A stretch of DNA of 64,000 nt from Trifolium pratense (GCF_020283565.1 NC_060063.1:22250777-22314776), one strand, 5' to 3'. Positions 1 to 12,341 are shown, counted from the stretch's first letter. A program made the numbers and translations. The notes: generated by a model from the sequence alone, not told the origin.

Positions 1-446
1 ACCGTGAGTATAAGTAGAAACGAGGCTGGAAAAATAGTTTCTTGCAGTGAGGTAACACGTCTAAGATTTAATAACTGTTACAGTTAGCGTCTCATACAAC
101 TAATGTTTGCAGAGTATATTAATTTTGCGAGTTCTTATAGGGTGTTCAGACATTAGCGTTGCAACATAAAGCTAGATGGTTCGTAACTTTAAAAGGAGAC
201 GGTTCTAAGGCTCCATGCAAATGGTAGCTTTTGTCGGGCCATATTGGTTGCAAACTCACAAAAGAAGTAAAAGATTAAATACTACGGATGTGATTTTGTG
301 GCTTTAACTTTTGGCTTTTAAAGATTAAAGCGAGCTGACAAAATATATATTCTTTATGCATTGCTTTTACTACTTTCTCACACTGCAAATTTTACCACTG
401 TTACTATTTGCGTTGTTCTAAAGTAGTTTTATTATATATGACTCAG
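1..446. other. 5' part of CAMTA locus, no recognised exon
   Basis: The first recognisable CAMTA exon starts at 447 after a CAG acceptor and enters in the middle of a codon, so at least one coding exon lies upstream. I could not identify it here. A GTGAGT at 4-9 could be the donor of an exon that ends at position 3, but the codon phase does not fit the exon at 447, so I leave it open. The stretch is most likely intron. Confidence 0.5.
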
Positions 447-3400
447 ACTTGGATGTTGGCGAAACCTTGGAGGAAGCAAAAAGCAGATGGCTTCGTCCGA
501 ACGAGATTCAAGCCATACTCAGCAATCACAAATATTTTACTATCCATGTCAAGCCATTGCATTTGCCGAAAAGTATATTTCTATCGGAAGCAACTTGACG
601 TTTATTGCATTTAAATGTATTTCCATATATACTATACATCATCAATCATATTTATTCGTGTCTGTTTCCACTTCTATTTCTTAATTTGCAAGAAACAAGT
701 TGTTAATTAGCATCTAAATGACAAGTTTTCACCTGATTATGAATTAAACGATGTCAGTCAAACATGATTTGAGTGACTGATGCAAATTTATTATAATGCT
801 GTGTGTAAAACAGGTGGTACTGTTGTACTATTTGACCGCAAGATGCTTAGGAACTTTCGAAAAGATGGCCACAACTGGAAAAAGAAAAATGATGGGAAAA
901 CTGTTAAAGAAGCTCATGAGCATTTAAAAGTGAGGATTTTAAGTGTTTTGTGGTAGCACGCAGCGTATTGACTGCATACAATGTTTATGTTTATTCACAT
1001 TTTTATCATTCAATAACTATGTTCATTCTCTTATCTTTGTCAACAGATTACACTGTTTGTTTTTACTATAATTTTTTTTTCGTCCTACCATTTTTGTTAT
1101 ACTTGATTTTGATGTTAGTTTAGATACTATTGATTAATGTATCTGATTGTTGACATGTTTTCTGTTCATTCTGATTTGCCTCTATCAATCAGGTTGGTAA
1201 TGAAGAGAGGATCCACGTATATTATGCACATGGCCAAGATAACCCAAGCTTTGTTCGAAGATGTTATTGGTTGCTTGATAAGTAAGTATATCAATTTTTA
1301 GCTATGCATATTCATATCTGTGATCTAGTAAAAAGAAGTCTGCAAATAGTAAAGTGACTTACGATTGTTGTTACTGTTTTCCTTTCAGGAGTTTGGAGCA
1401 CATAGTCCTTGTTCATTATCGTGAAACACAAGAGGTCATGTTAATCATTTTCTTTTTTTCCTTTGCCTCTTAAAATTTTAACTTCACCTGACAAATAATG
1501 ATGTAAATATTGCTTTGTCCGATAGAAAGACTCAAAGACCCTACGAGTATTGTTGTGTTGCCATGTTTACCAATGAATGTGTTTAAGGGTATCTCATGTC
1601 TCAAAAAACTTCGTCACCAAATTTGTCTCTAAAACAAGCATGTGATCTATTTATTTATTGAAGAGGTTTGTCTTGCTAACATTCATTAGGTTGTCGATTG
1701 ATACAGTCTCAAGGTTCTCCTGTTACACCGGTGAATTCAAATTCGAGTTCTACTTCTGATCCAACTACACCGTGGATTCTATCAGAAGACTTAGATTCTG
1801 GAACCAACAGTGCTTATACTAATGGTGAGAAATGACATCTAGTATAATCAAATTTCTTTCATGTTATGCTCGTCAGGCAATCGACATGAAAATTTTATTC
1901 AGTATTTACCTCTGCCCCTAAATATAAGCACATTTTGGAAAATAAATTTGTACTTAAATATTATCCGTATTTTAAATTACTAGATATATTTATTATTTTT
2001 TCTAAATATACTCCTTATTAATACACTACTAATCTAATTTGTCTCGAGAGATAAAGTCAGAATTGAACACATATATACTCGATGAAAATTTAGTAATATT
2101 CATACACAAAATGTACACATTAATTGCACTGTCAACCTTAATTTGTTATGATATATTGTTGTCGTAGATATGTTTGTTTCCTTGACTGTGTATACATATT
2201 TTCATTTCTGTAACTGTTTTTGGTGGAGATAAACAGGGCTCAATGGGAATTCAACCGTCGAAAGTCATGAACAGAAGCTTCACGAGCTTAATACACTTGA
2301 TTGGGATGATTTGGTGGCTTCTAATGCTAACACTCCCACTATACATAATGGAGGTAACTATTTGCGCTTTATCAAAACCACTGAACAGTGACTTGTTGGG
2401 AAAGAACCTTACGGTTTTATGCTTTAAATTTAACTTTCGGCAGGCAATGAACCGGCTTTCTATCAACTAAATCAAAGCTTACTAAATGGAAGCTTTGGCA
2501 ATGTAAGATAATACGTCCTTTCATTTGTGTTCTCTATTCTGCTCAATCTCGTGCTTCCGCTTTCTTTTTTCTAGTGATATCGGCAGTGTACAGTTATATT
2601 GTTCTAACCTATAGGAGTTTTTATTACCAGGTTCCTTCGTTTAGCAATCCAACTCCGCCTGAGTCTGGGATTAGTCATGTTTCTTACAGTTTTCCAGAAA
2701 GTGTTAACCTTCAGAATAATCATCCTCTGACTTTTGGCGGTGTTGATTCCATGGAGGACACTTTAGTCAATGAAGGTTTGCAAAATCAGAACAGCTTTGG
2801 AACGTGGATGAACAATGCCATAACTGATACAACATGTTCCGTAGAGGCGTCGCCTCTTGAATCATCAATTCCTTCATCTGTTCCTGATCCATTTTCATCC
2901 CTGCTGATGGATAATAATCAGCAATCTTCTCTACCAGATCAAGTATTTCATCTTACTGAGGTGGCTCCTGCATGGGCTTCTTCCACTGAGAAAACAAAGG
3001 TTTCCTTTTGCTTTTACTCACACGTCTAGTTGCAATTAATTATTTTGTTGTAGCATCCTTTTTTCATGCTAAATGTAATATTTAGTTTCTTAGTTGATTT
3101 CTATTGGGAAAAACCGAATTCCCACATTGAATAGAGATAAGACCTGAAATGAGTTTATTAAGTGGCACAAAGCACAGACAAAGACACATCGACACCGATA
3201 ATAATTTGAGAAAATGACACAATTCAATGAAATCATAAGTGTTGGTGTCGGACACCGGCACGTGTCTGAGACCGGGACACGCCTAATCCAAGGAGTGTCC
3301 GTGCTTCATACTGGCACCTCACCTTCGAAGCCATTTTGTAAGGATGATTTAAGTCAAACTTTAAAACTTAATGATATCAGAGCCTATCCATTGAGCCACC

Positions 3401-6209
3401 ACTATTTATATTGATGCATCAAGCTTAATAGTGTGGGCGTGAGGGGTGTATTTGACAAAACCGAACTTCTATATTGAATAGAGATAAGACTTGGAATGAG
3501 TTTATAAGAGGGACATCCCTCACCTTACAATCCAGTTTTGTTAGGATGAGTTAGACCCAATATAAAAACCTATTAATTTCTCAGAACTAGAACTTTCGTT
3601 CAGTTCCGGAATATACTATTCTCATGAGCTATATAAAAAGCATTTTCATTAGGTGCCATGAGTAACACTCTGCATGCATGTATATTTTAACTTGTGATTT
3701 CCCGCCTTATGATCAAGTTGTGTGTTTGCTACTATTATTTTGCAATTATAACCGGACATTCTTGTTTTTATTTCTTACAGGTCCTGGTAACTGGATATTT
3801 TCACAATGATTATCGACATCTTGCAAAGGCCAATCTAGTGTGCATCTGCGGCGAAACAAGTGTTCCTGTAGAAATTGTTCAGGTTGGAGTTTACCGATGC
3901 TGGGTATCACCGCAATCTCCTGGATTTGTAAATCTTTTTTTGAGCTTTGATGGTCATAAACCTATCAGTCAAGTTGTTAATTTTGAGTATCGAACTCCTA
4001 TTTTGCACGATCCTGCTGCTTCAATGGAAGAGACATACAACTGGATTGAGTTTCGACTTCAGATGAGGCTTTCTAATTTGCTTTTTACAACACCAAAGAC
4101 CATTGATGTTTTCTCTAGTAAAGTATCACCTACTGCACTGAAAGAGACTAAAAAGTTTGCCTCCAAAACATTATTTATTCCCAAAAGTTTGAAACACTTT
4201 ATGAAGTCGTCTGACGCAAATGCAATTCCATATCCACATGCAAAAAATACCTTGTTTGAAATTGCGTTGAAAAACAAACTAAGAGAATGGCTTTTGGAAC
4301 GAATTGTCTTAGGATCCAAGGTTACTGAGTATGATGCACAAGGCCAAGGTGTACTTCATTTGTGTACACTTTTGGGATATACTTGGGCTATTGCTTTGTT
4401 TTCATGGGCAGGCCTGTCGCTTGATTTCCGTGACAAATTTGGATGGACGGCTCTTCATTGGGCAGCATATAATGGAATGTATGATTCACAGACACCCTAC
4501 TCGTTTGAACATTCAGCTTTGTTGCAACATTGATCTAAATAATTTTCCTAGACTAAACCATCAATTTAGTCTTCTAAGTACCACTCTCTCGTACTTAGTC
4601 CTAAAGTATATAAAAATATTAAGTAGTCCTTCAATTATATGAAATATGTCAAGTTAGTCCCTAAAGAGACAATTTCGTATAGTTCAGGGACTAACTTGAA
4701 AGATTTTATATAGTTTAAGGACTACTTATCACTTTCATACAGTTTAGAGACCGAGTAAGAGAGTGTGATATTTGAGGGACTAATTGATGGTTTACTCATT
4801 CTATACATAAGCATTTTCTGATATGCATTTTTCCCCTTCTAATATGGTTTTGAGCCTGAACAGACATATCATTGTTTGTTTGTTTGATTCAAAATTTGTC
4901 TTCAGGGAGAAAATGGTTGCAACTCTGCTGTCTAGTGGGGCAAAGCCCAATTTGGTCACAGATCCAACTCCACAAAATCCTGGTGGCTGTACTGCTGCTG
5001 ATCTTGCTTATATGAGGGGCTATGATGGTTTAGCGGCTTATCTTTCTGAAAAGGGTCTGGTTGAGCAGTTCAATGACATGAGCTTAGCTGGAAATATCAG
5101 TGGTTCACTCGATACCTCGACAAATGATCCAGTAAATCCTGAGAACCTTACCGAGGACCAGATGCACCTAAAGGATACATTGGCAGCTTACCGAACAACA
5201 GCTGAGGCAGCAGCACGCATACAAGCTGCATTTAGAGAGCACTCGCTGAAATTGCGATATCAGTCGGTTCAATTTCTTAGCCCAGAGGAGGAAGCGCGCC
5301 AAATAGTAGCAGCAATGAAGATTCAACATGCCTTTCGCAACTTTGAGACAAGAAAAGCGATGGCAGCCGCTGCTCGGATCCAGTATAAATTCCGTTCATG
5401 GAAGCTGCGTAGAGAGTTTCTCAACATGCGACGTCAGGCTATTAAAATTCAAGTAAGAGCTGCTCTTTTCGTCTCTGTTATTGTTGATTGTCCTGATATT
5501 TTCTCTTTAAATTGTTATTATAATTTACATAATCTTGAAAATCTTGTTTGCTTATATTTCCAATGCAGGCTGCATTTAGGGGATTTCAAATGCGTAGGGA
5601 TTACCGTAAGATTCTATGGTCGGTTGGAATTCTTGAGAAAGTAATCCTGCGTTGGCGTTTAAAGAGAAAAGGTTTCCGCGGGCTTGAGGTGAATCCCGAC
5701 GAAGACATGAAAGATGAGAAGCAGGAAAGCGATGTAGAGGAGGACTTCTTTAAGACCGGTAGGAAACAAGCAGAGGAACGTGTTGAGAGATCAGTGGTAC
5801 GCGTACAAGCCATGTTCCGTTCTAAGAAAGCGCAACAAGAGTATAGCAGGATGAAGATGGCACATAGTCAAGCAAAGGTGACTAAAATGACATAAATGAT
5901 ATTTCGATGTACAAATTTAACAACAAATATCAACGACAACTTAGATGGTTAACGTGTTCAAATATGTGATTAATTTCGTTATGTGGATGGTTAATGCTTG
6001 CGAGTTGCGACACATTTTTTTCTATTCATCAACCATCTACTAAACGTAATTAACCATGTATTTGAACAGTATTAACTATTTAAATTCTTATTAACTAATT
6101 TGATTTGACATAGTTATTAACTTGGTAGAATTGCTTTGTGCAGTTGGAACTTGAATTAGAAGAACTCATCAATTCTGATGTGGACATGTCAACACCAAAG
6201 ACATCATAG
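447..6209 (+). CDS. CAMTA5-like: Calmodulin-binding transcription activator, CAMTA5/6-like (5' partial)
   Basis: A nuclear transcription factor that binds CGCG-type elements and calmodulin in calcium and cold/stress signalling (family knowledge). I read exons 447-572, 814-929, 1193-1281, 1389-1434, 1707-1824, 2237-2353, 2444-2502, 2631-2999, 3781-4478, 4906-5452, 5569-5877 and 6144-6209. All junctions are GT-AG and keep phase, giving about 885 codons; the family has about 920. Domains in order: CG-1 DNA-binding domain in exons 1-4 (RWLRPNEI, FDRKMLRNFRKDGHNWKKK, CYWLLDKSLEHIVLVHY); a variable region; a TIG/IPT fold at the start of exon 9 (VLVTGYFHNDYRHLAKANL); ankyrin repeats (GVLHLCTLLGYTWAIALF, GWTALHWAAYNG); three to four IQ motifs (RIQAAFREH, KIQHAFRNF, RIQYKFRSW, AAFRGF); and the calmodulin-binding helix ILRWRLKRKGFRGL. 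At the exon 9/10 junction the usual YGREKMV reads NGMEKMV. Reading through the last intron would instead stop at 5895. The N terminus lies outside the window. Confidence 0.95.
3103..3576 (+). mobile_element. TRIM-type retrotransposon in CAMTA intron 8
   Basis: Two related arms (3113-3368 and about 3455-3576) share ATTGAATAGAGATAAGAC, GAGTTTAT and CTCACCTTACAA-like blocks. They flank a core with a tRNA-Met-type primer site (TGATATCAGAGCC near 3374) and a purine-rich GGGCGTGAGGGGTG near 3435. That is the plan of a terminal-repeat retrotransposon in miniature, with LTRs of about 120 bp once the nested insert in the left arm is removed. No protein is encoded. Ends are approximate. Confidence 0.6.
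3169..3309 (+). mobile_element. MITE-like element nested in the TRIM left LTR (copy 1)
   Basis: Terminal inverted repeats AAAGCACAGACA at the left and TGTCCGTGCTTC at the right. TGGCAC flanks it at 3163-3168 and 3312-3317, consistent with a short target duplication. The same sequence occurs in opposite orientation at 11006-11168. Confidence 0.55.
4554..4794. mobile_element. Palindromic MITE in CAMTA intron 9
   Basis: Ends TAAACCATCAATTTAGTC and GGGACTAATTGATGGTTTA are inverted repeats of each other. Inner arms (AGTCCCTAAAGAGAC and GTTCAGGGACTAACTTG) also pair. It has no coding capacity and lies wholly within the intron between exons ending at 4478 and starting at 4906. Confidence 0.65.
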
Positions 6210-6955
6210 GTTCCTACGAAAGGTTTATGTTTGTAAGATGCATCCAACTCCTTTAGACTTGTGTCATGTAACAAACTAGTGACTTTTTTTGTTTGTTTTT
6301 TGTATAGCATGTAGATCTTGTAAATTCCATAGTCTGTAAATTGTACTCATGATGACCCTTTCAAATTGCTTTAATATCTTGAAATGGGTCATCTTTGAAA
6401 CTTTCATGCTTAATTAAGATGTTAGGTGGATGCTTCTAATGCAACATGGAGTGTGTAACTTAAATGATGATAAGGCCTTTGATTTAATTATTAGACATAA
6501 TTGTTGTTAGAACTGTTATGTATTAATAAAGTTTCAACTATTTAATGAGTGATTAATATCTCTCCACATGTTTGTGTAGCATGGAACACTAACATAACAC
6601 ACAACTTTTCTATTTGCAAAAACAAAATCCACAACTTTTCTAGGCATGTGGTCTTTCATATACTGTTATCATCATCATATTCTACATTCTACAATACCAA
6701 ACAGTTCTCCAAATTCATTAAATTCCCCCTCAGCAAGCAAAACATTATCCAACTAAGTTTTAGTTAGGGTTGGCATGAGACCAACCATTGTACCTCCATC
6801 TGGTTTTGTCCCAAATACTTAATTTCCTTGCAAATCTTCAATGCACCATCAAACTGCGTGTCATGTGCATAACTAGCAACCATGGAATCTAGGACCATAC
6901 TGTTAATTAATATATTCTTTTATAGTAATTTGTCAAAGAAAAATGGTGTTACTAG
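6210..6955. other. 3' flank of CAMTA, no gene seen
   Basis: AT-rich sequence after the CAMTA stop, which should include the 3' UTR. I see no ORF with recognisable similarity. Confidence 0.5.
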
Positions 6956-7492
6956 TAGGGATGGCAAAAAAACTCAAACCCGAGAGACTCACCCGAATCT
7001 AAACTCAAGTCAACGGGCGAAACTCGATTTGACTGTGGGTTCGGGTGACACCCGATAATATGGGTGTGGGTTTGGTATCAGTCAAACCCACACCCGAAAC
7101 CCATACACCCACCCAAAATATTTTATAATTACCTAATTACCCCCATAGTCTCCCTCAATTTCCTTGGAAGACCTTAAATTTTAGTTGTAATTTAATTTCT
7201 TGAAAGTCTATGTTGTAATTTCTTGAAAGTCTATGTTTGAATTTCCTTGGAAGATCTTAATTTTAGTTGTAATTTAATTTAAAGTCTATGTTGGAATTTA
7301 ATTTCTTAAATTTGCAAATTATTTTCAAATGTGCTGCGGGTTTGGGTTTGGGTGGAAAAAACCCGAACCCAATGGGTGTGGGCGTGGGTGTTGTTTTGCC
7401 ACCCGAACAACCTTTGGGTTTGGGGTGATGATTTCGGGTGTGAGTTTGGTATATGTCAAACCCGCACCCATGGGCGCTCGTTGCCATCCCTA
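6956..7492. mobile_element. hAT-type non-autonomous element (MITE)
   Basis: Terminal inverted repeats TAGGGATGGCAA (6956) and TTGCCATCCCTA (ending 7492) with an 8-bp target duplication GTTACTAG (6948-6955) / GTTGCTAG (7493-7500), one mismatch. An 8-bp duplication and this terminus are typical of hAT elements. Subterminal regions are rich in CCCGAA/TTCGGG and GGGTGTGGGT blocks on both arms. The centre holds short direct repeats of a TCTATGTTG-containing unit. No transposase. Confidence 0.8.
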
Positions 7493-7724
7493 GTTGCTAG
7501 CTACAGCCAATCTAATAAAAAGGGTCTACAATTGGATCAGGTTCACATTATGGTTATCAAATCAGGATGGGGCCGGAAACACTTATGCCAGAACGGACCC
7601 CCGAAAGTGGGTCGGATACTGGTGGTGAAAACAAAAACAAAATTGATAATCAAATTATGAATCCTAATATGCTTTATTAATAAAAGTGATATTTTAAATA
7701 TACATAAGTTGGTGTGTTATATAG

Positions 7725-8254
7725 GAACTTCAAAATGATGACTCAAAGCATAAGTGTGCTACTGAGTTTACTGATGAATTCAACTCAGCTTCTAAGAAGC
7801 CACCTGCCACTCAACCATCAATTTCGAAGCCTTTCTGGACCCCTCCAAAGCGCGGGCATATCAAAGTAAATGTGGATGCAGGCTGTTTTGCGGATGGCCA
7901 AACCGGGTGGGGAATGGTGGCTAGAAACTCAGCTGGCCTAGTGATCCATTCTGCCACTAAAGTTGAGTTGTTGACAGTTTCCCCCCTCTTAGCTGAATGT
8001 TTGGGTCTGAGATGGGTTATTCCTTGGGCAGCTGAGCAAAATTTCAGCAATGTTGTGTTTGAAACAGATGCAGAGATGGTGGTGAATTGTATTCAGGGAA
8101 CTTTGAAGATGTAGAGATTGAGAACATTGTTGTGGACTGTCTAGAGGGTCTCTCAAAATTGTCTAATCCCTTAGTGGTAAGCATAAGTAGAGATAGTAAT
8201 GATGTAGCTCATAGCTTAGCTAGCTTGTTTATCAAAGTCTGTTGGTTCTTGTAG
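7725..8254 (+). pseudogene. RNase H-like (RVT_3) fragment of a LINE or captured host copy
   Basis: Reads WTPPKRGHIKVNVDAGCF, then GWGMVARNSAG, ECLGLRWVIPWA and VVFETDAEMVVNCIQG. This is the order of the plant RNase H-like domain that ends many non-LTR elements and also occurs alone. The frame stops at TAG 8112-8114. The remainder (EDVEIENIVVDCLEGLSKL to ISRDSNDVAHSLASL, with the late conserved His) continues in another frame to TAG 8252-8254, so there is a frameshift near 8105. An AG at 7723-7724 could be a splice acceptor. No reverse transcriptase is present. Confidence 0.7.
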
Positions 8255-8426
8255 TTGGTTGGGTTGTGTCCCAGTCCATTGCTTTTTTTCCTATTGTAAG
8301 GATCTTTCTTTCATCAATTGAATGAAGTGTTTCATATCAACAACAAAAAAAACTGGCTCATCAGACAAAGTTTAAGTGTTCAACCTCTCAAAAAACATAA
8401 TCCAACAATGGCTTTTAATATAATCT

Positions 8427-8645
8427 GTTAGTTAGTTAATTAGAGTTGTTAGTGATCAAAAGGAGAGCATAGGCTATAAATAATAAGAATGAGAGATTAG
8501 AAGAGAGCTTATATGAGTAACGGAGTCGTAAGGAGAGATTCAAACACCTTGAAAATACACTGGAATTGTAATACATCAATGAAAATTTGTCTCTCTTTTC
8601 GTAATAGATTTGATTTCCTTTACTGTCTTCATACTCATTCTCTCA
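8427..8645 (+). mobile_element. Possible degraded copia-type LTR
   Basis: TGTTAGTTAGTTAATTAGAG start, a CTATAAATA box-like stretch near 8475 and a CT-rich end resemble short copia LTRs. The following CCATATCGGAGC at 8648-8659 looks like a mutated tRNA-Met primer site. No interior or second LTR was found. Confidence 0.3.
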
Positions 8646-8659
8646 ACCATATCGGAGCA

Positions 8660-9068
8660 ATTGATTCAGGAATGGTGAGCAAGCAGTTATGAAGGATTCA
8701 TGAAACCTTCTTGGCATTCTTGAAAGGCAAACAATATTATCTTGTCTTGGAGAAAGAAGACATGGTGTCCAATTTCACATGGTAGAATATAAGAGAAAAC
8801 TAAGCTTCCATTCATATCTAAGAGGAAAAACTGTATTAAGATTCTTCAAAATTATTTAAGTTTCTGCCAAGTAATGCCATCCTACAACAGAATCAAGTAT
8901 TTTAAACGACAAATTCCACCCAAAAAAAATATCTAAAGATACAAATCTTATCATATAATATTACTGCAGTTGTATCAAATAATCCGATCGAAAGCAAAAA
9001 CAAAGGTAAATAACTTGTGATTTAACTGCAGACGACAGTGCCTAGTTGACCGGTGAACGGATTGGACT
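8660..9068. other. Gap between relic LTR and SAR1 stop
   Basis: Includes the SAR1 3' UTR on the minus strand. Nothing else recognised. Confidence 0.4.
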
Positions 9069-11686
9069 CTACTTGATATATTGTGAAAGCCACTGGAAGC
9101 CTTCACCATATCCCATCTTGCGGACAATGCTGCACATGAACACTTCAAGAGGTCGAACGTTGGAGTCTGTAAGATTGACCCTTCCTTTGCCTGTGGTGAA
9201 ATTGGTTAAGCCGAGATGGTATCGTAGCTCATCTTCTGAAGCTGCATATGGGATGTCAATCTTGTTTCCTAGAATAAGAAATGGAACATTTGCCAAGGAT
9301 TCATCTGAGAGTAAGGCATCAAGCTCCTTCTTAGATTCTGCGAACCTCTCTTTGTCGTAAGCATCGACCAGGTAAACTACAGCGTCAACCTGGACAACCA
9401 AAATAGGTGAGAACTCTAAAGTCATAAGTCCATAACCAAAAACAATAGAAGTTATAGTACATTGAAAAATATTGTCATGTCAGATAAAGACAAGAAAAAT
9501 TTGTAAGTCAAACATATAGCTCAGTTTGTAAATAGAAAGGTGATGTATCTAGATAGATTCTAAGCAATGTTTACCAAACAAACTTCAATCTTTTGTTATG
9601 CGAACCTCTTCTGTCTAAAGGAGAAATGATATGGCCATGTTTTGATAAACGGTTTAATTAAGCACTCTTATCATATAAGTACTTATGTATAAGATATTTC
9701 TATGACAAATGATAAAATAAAGTCAAACTCTTCTCATATAAGTTATAATCTGTTTTTATAAACTGTCTTGGAGAGCTTATGAAAATAAGCTGAAAACAAC
9801 TCTTGGGCATGATATAAGTTATTTCCACAATCTCTTCCGAACAATCTCACAAGTGTTTATGTTATTTGATAAACTCAAAAAAGTCAATCTAAACAGGCCA
9901 TGTATCAATTCAAAAGTACATCTTCTAGAGCTTAAAAGAAATGATTAAATGTGTGGAAGGCAACTAGTAAGCACCTCCTGAAAGGTTTAAAGGGGGGTAC
10001 TATCAGCGAATCTTCCCGTCACTTTAAGCCTCCCATGAATCAGATAAATACAAAGAGCTTTATCTGGGATTATGGAGGCATATAAACTTCTGGATCGGTG
10101 AGCATTTGTGTAAATTCAGCCAATAATCGTGTTACAGTAAATTATTACCAAGAAGAATGAATCATAAAAAGTTGCACAAAGCCAGAATCTAAAATGTATA
10201 TGATGAATATTTCAAATACTTATAGCAACAGCAACAAAAGATCGTCAGAAATGAAAATCCATCACCACATACAACAAGAAGTAATGCTAATTAACAACCA
10301 GGAAGGGCAGAAAGTCGTAACATAACAAAACAATATACTACTTCCGGTTCTTAAAATAAGAGAAAATTTATTTTTTAGATACATTGAGTAACTAATGTAT
10401 CTAGTCTATATTATAGGCAAAATACATTAGTTACTCAATGTATATTAAAAGTAAGTTTTCTCTTACATTAAATACCAGAGGGGGTATTTGTTTAGGAATT
10501 GCTATATGAATAGAAAACACTCAATTACGTCCCTAAAGAAGCTACAAAATGAGTTTCTGAACATCTTAGTAGCATCATAATCAGATAAGCATAGACACTG
10601 GACACAAGATTTACACTGACACGTAGGCACCGTTAATAATTTACGACAATGAAAGTGTCAAACATAACTACATGTGCCGTTGTCAGACACTAGACACACC
10701 GATGTGAAATGTTGATGCAACATAGATTATAGATTATAACCTTGTCAAGCAATAGAGTCTCAATAAAAATGTTACAAAGACCAAGAACCTATCAATAGCT
10801 ATCTTCATCCGTCCAGTTGAAAAGAAAATCAGCACAAACACACACAAAGGAATAAAAATCACTTATAACCATACACTATAACAAGTTGAAAACAAATAAC
10901 AAACCCCTCAAACATCACCACAAACAAATCCCACTTTCACAAACTCTAAATCACATAAAAAAATCAGCAAAAAAGGACTAACAAAAACAAAATCACTTCA
11001 AAACTATGAAGCACGGACACTCCACGGATTAGCCATGTCCCGGTGTCGGACACGCATTGGACCAACACCGACATGATACCAACACGACACTGACACTCAT
11101 GATTACACTAAATTATGTCATTTTCTCAAATTATCGGTGTGACATGTCGGTGTCCGTGTCTGTGCTTGATAGCTTAAAAACCAAGTTGAAACAAAATTAA
11201 CAAACTCTTTTCACATACAATCACCACAACACAAACAAATCCCACTTTCACAAACTCAAAATCACATATACAATTGCAAATAATCACTAAACAAAAAATT
11301 AACAAAATCAACAGAGATCTAAACCCAAATCAAAAAAGACCTTAGCATAATAATCTTTCCAGACTCTTCTAGCAATTTGATGACCACCCAAATCAAAAGC
11401 TTTAAACTTGATCTTCCCAATACTCAATTCCTCCGAAGTAGGATGTTGGGTCGGTTGGTGTTGAACTAATCTCTGCAACAAAAATTAAAAAATCAAATTT
11501 TGAATCTAAAAATTCAATTTTTATGATAAAGGGTCAAAGGAAAAAAGATCAATTCACCTCATCCTTGAGCATATGCAAAAGGGTAGTTTTTCCAGCATTA
11601 TCAAGACCAAGGAAAAGAATCTTGGCTTCTTTTTGCCAGAGACCAAGGGAAGCAAGAATGCCATAGAACCAATCAAAGATGAACAT
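9069..11686 (-). CDS. SAR1: SAR1-family small GTPase (COPII vesicle budding)
   Basis: The protein is the GTP switch that recruits Sec23/24 to ER exit sites to form COPII vesicles (family knowledge). Exons on the minus strand are 11686-11558 (43 codons), 11472-11341 (44 codons) and 9389-9069 (106 codons plus TAG). All junctions are GT-AG in phase 0, giving 193 aa, the usual SAR1 length. Visible features: amphipathic, hydrophobic N terminus [18 protein letters not shown]-loop GLDNAGKTT; switch I region QHPTSEEL; switch II DLGGHQ (His in place of the Ras Gln, as in SAR1); NKID guanine-specificity motif; C terminus [10 protein letters not shown]. The ATG at 11686 gives the family N terminus. The gene is complete with no lesions. 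Its second intron is long (about 1.95 kb) and has collected several MITEs. Confidence 0.97.
10336..10487. mobile_element. Stowaway-like MITE in SAR1 intron 2
   Basis: Ends CTACTTCCGGTTCTTAAAAT and TTAAATACCAGAGGGGGTA are imperfect inverted repeats of the CTCCCTCCG type. Inner arms ATACATTGAGTAACTAATGT and ACATTAGTTACTCAATGTAT are near-perfect complements and would form a long hairpin. Confidence 0.65.
10586..10703 (-). mobile_element. Degenerate third copy of the AAGCACAGACAC MITE
   Basis: Weakly similar to the elements at 3169-3309 and 11006-11168 (AAGCATAGACACTGGACAC, ACACTGACAC, TTGTCAGACACTAGACAC). Orientation and boundaries are uncertain. Confidence 0.4.
11006..11168 (-). mobile_element. 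MITE-like element, copy 2, in SAR1 intron 2
   Basis: Starts ATGAAGCACGGACACTCC and ends GTGTCCGTGTCTGTGCTT, so the ends are inverted repeats. The body (CGGTGTCGGACACG, TCATTTTCTCAAATTATCGG) matches the reverse complement of the element at 3169-3309. Confidence 0.6.
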
Positions 11687-12341
11687 GGTTGAGAGAGATC
11701 TAAACCCAAAATTGAGAAGGAATGGGTTGAATCTGAAAGAGAGAATGTAAGGAATGAAGATGAAGGAAGTGAAACAGATCCTACGAAGATCACGTGTCTG
11801 TCCCTCTTGGCCAGTTCAGCTTTGCAAAACGCATGTGTTTTGTTTTCTTGTGTTTTGTTTTTTTTGAGAGAAAAATTAAATTTATTAATAAGAAGAAAAT
11901 TGATTTAGGGTAGAAATTATGGAGGCCCAAACTAAGATAAACTTCATTGGGCTTAAGTGTAGCAAAATTTGGAAAGTGATTTTCTTTTACTAACGTATTC
12001 ATTTTCTCGGACGCGTAAAAATTTCTAGGGCACGCGAGAAGTAGGTAAAACAGTAAAAGAAAATCTCATTTGAAAAAGTTTTTTCATACCTTAGAAATTA
12101 CTTGCAATATACACATCTAAATATTAGTTTTTGCGTTATTTGAATGTGTACTTTCAAACTAAAATTTTTGAACTAAAATATAGTTGTGGTTTGTTATCGT
12201 AATTGAAATTGATATAGACAGTGTCTTATGATGTTATTTTTTTGAGATGAAGTCACGAATAGATTTATGTGTCAGTTTGATGCTTTTGAAGTTGTGCCTC
12301 GGTTAGTACCTCATGTTTATACCATTATAGATGATTTTTTG
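11687..12341. other. SAR1 promoter/5' region and AT-rich spacer
   Basis: Contains the SAR1 5' UTR and presumably its promoter on the minus strand. I see no gene and no certain TATA box. Confidence 0.4.

Noticed and set aside
7331..7660. Plus-strand 109-codon frame rich in Trp/Val
   Set aside because: It is the subterminal GGGTGTGGGT repeats of the hAT MITE.
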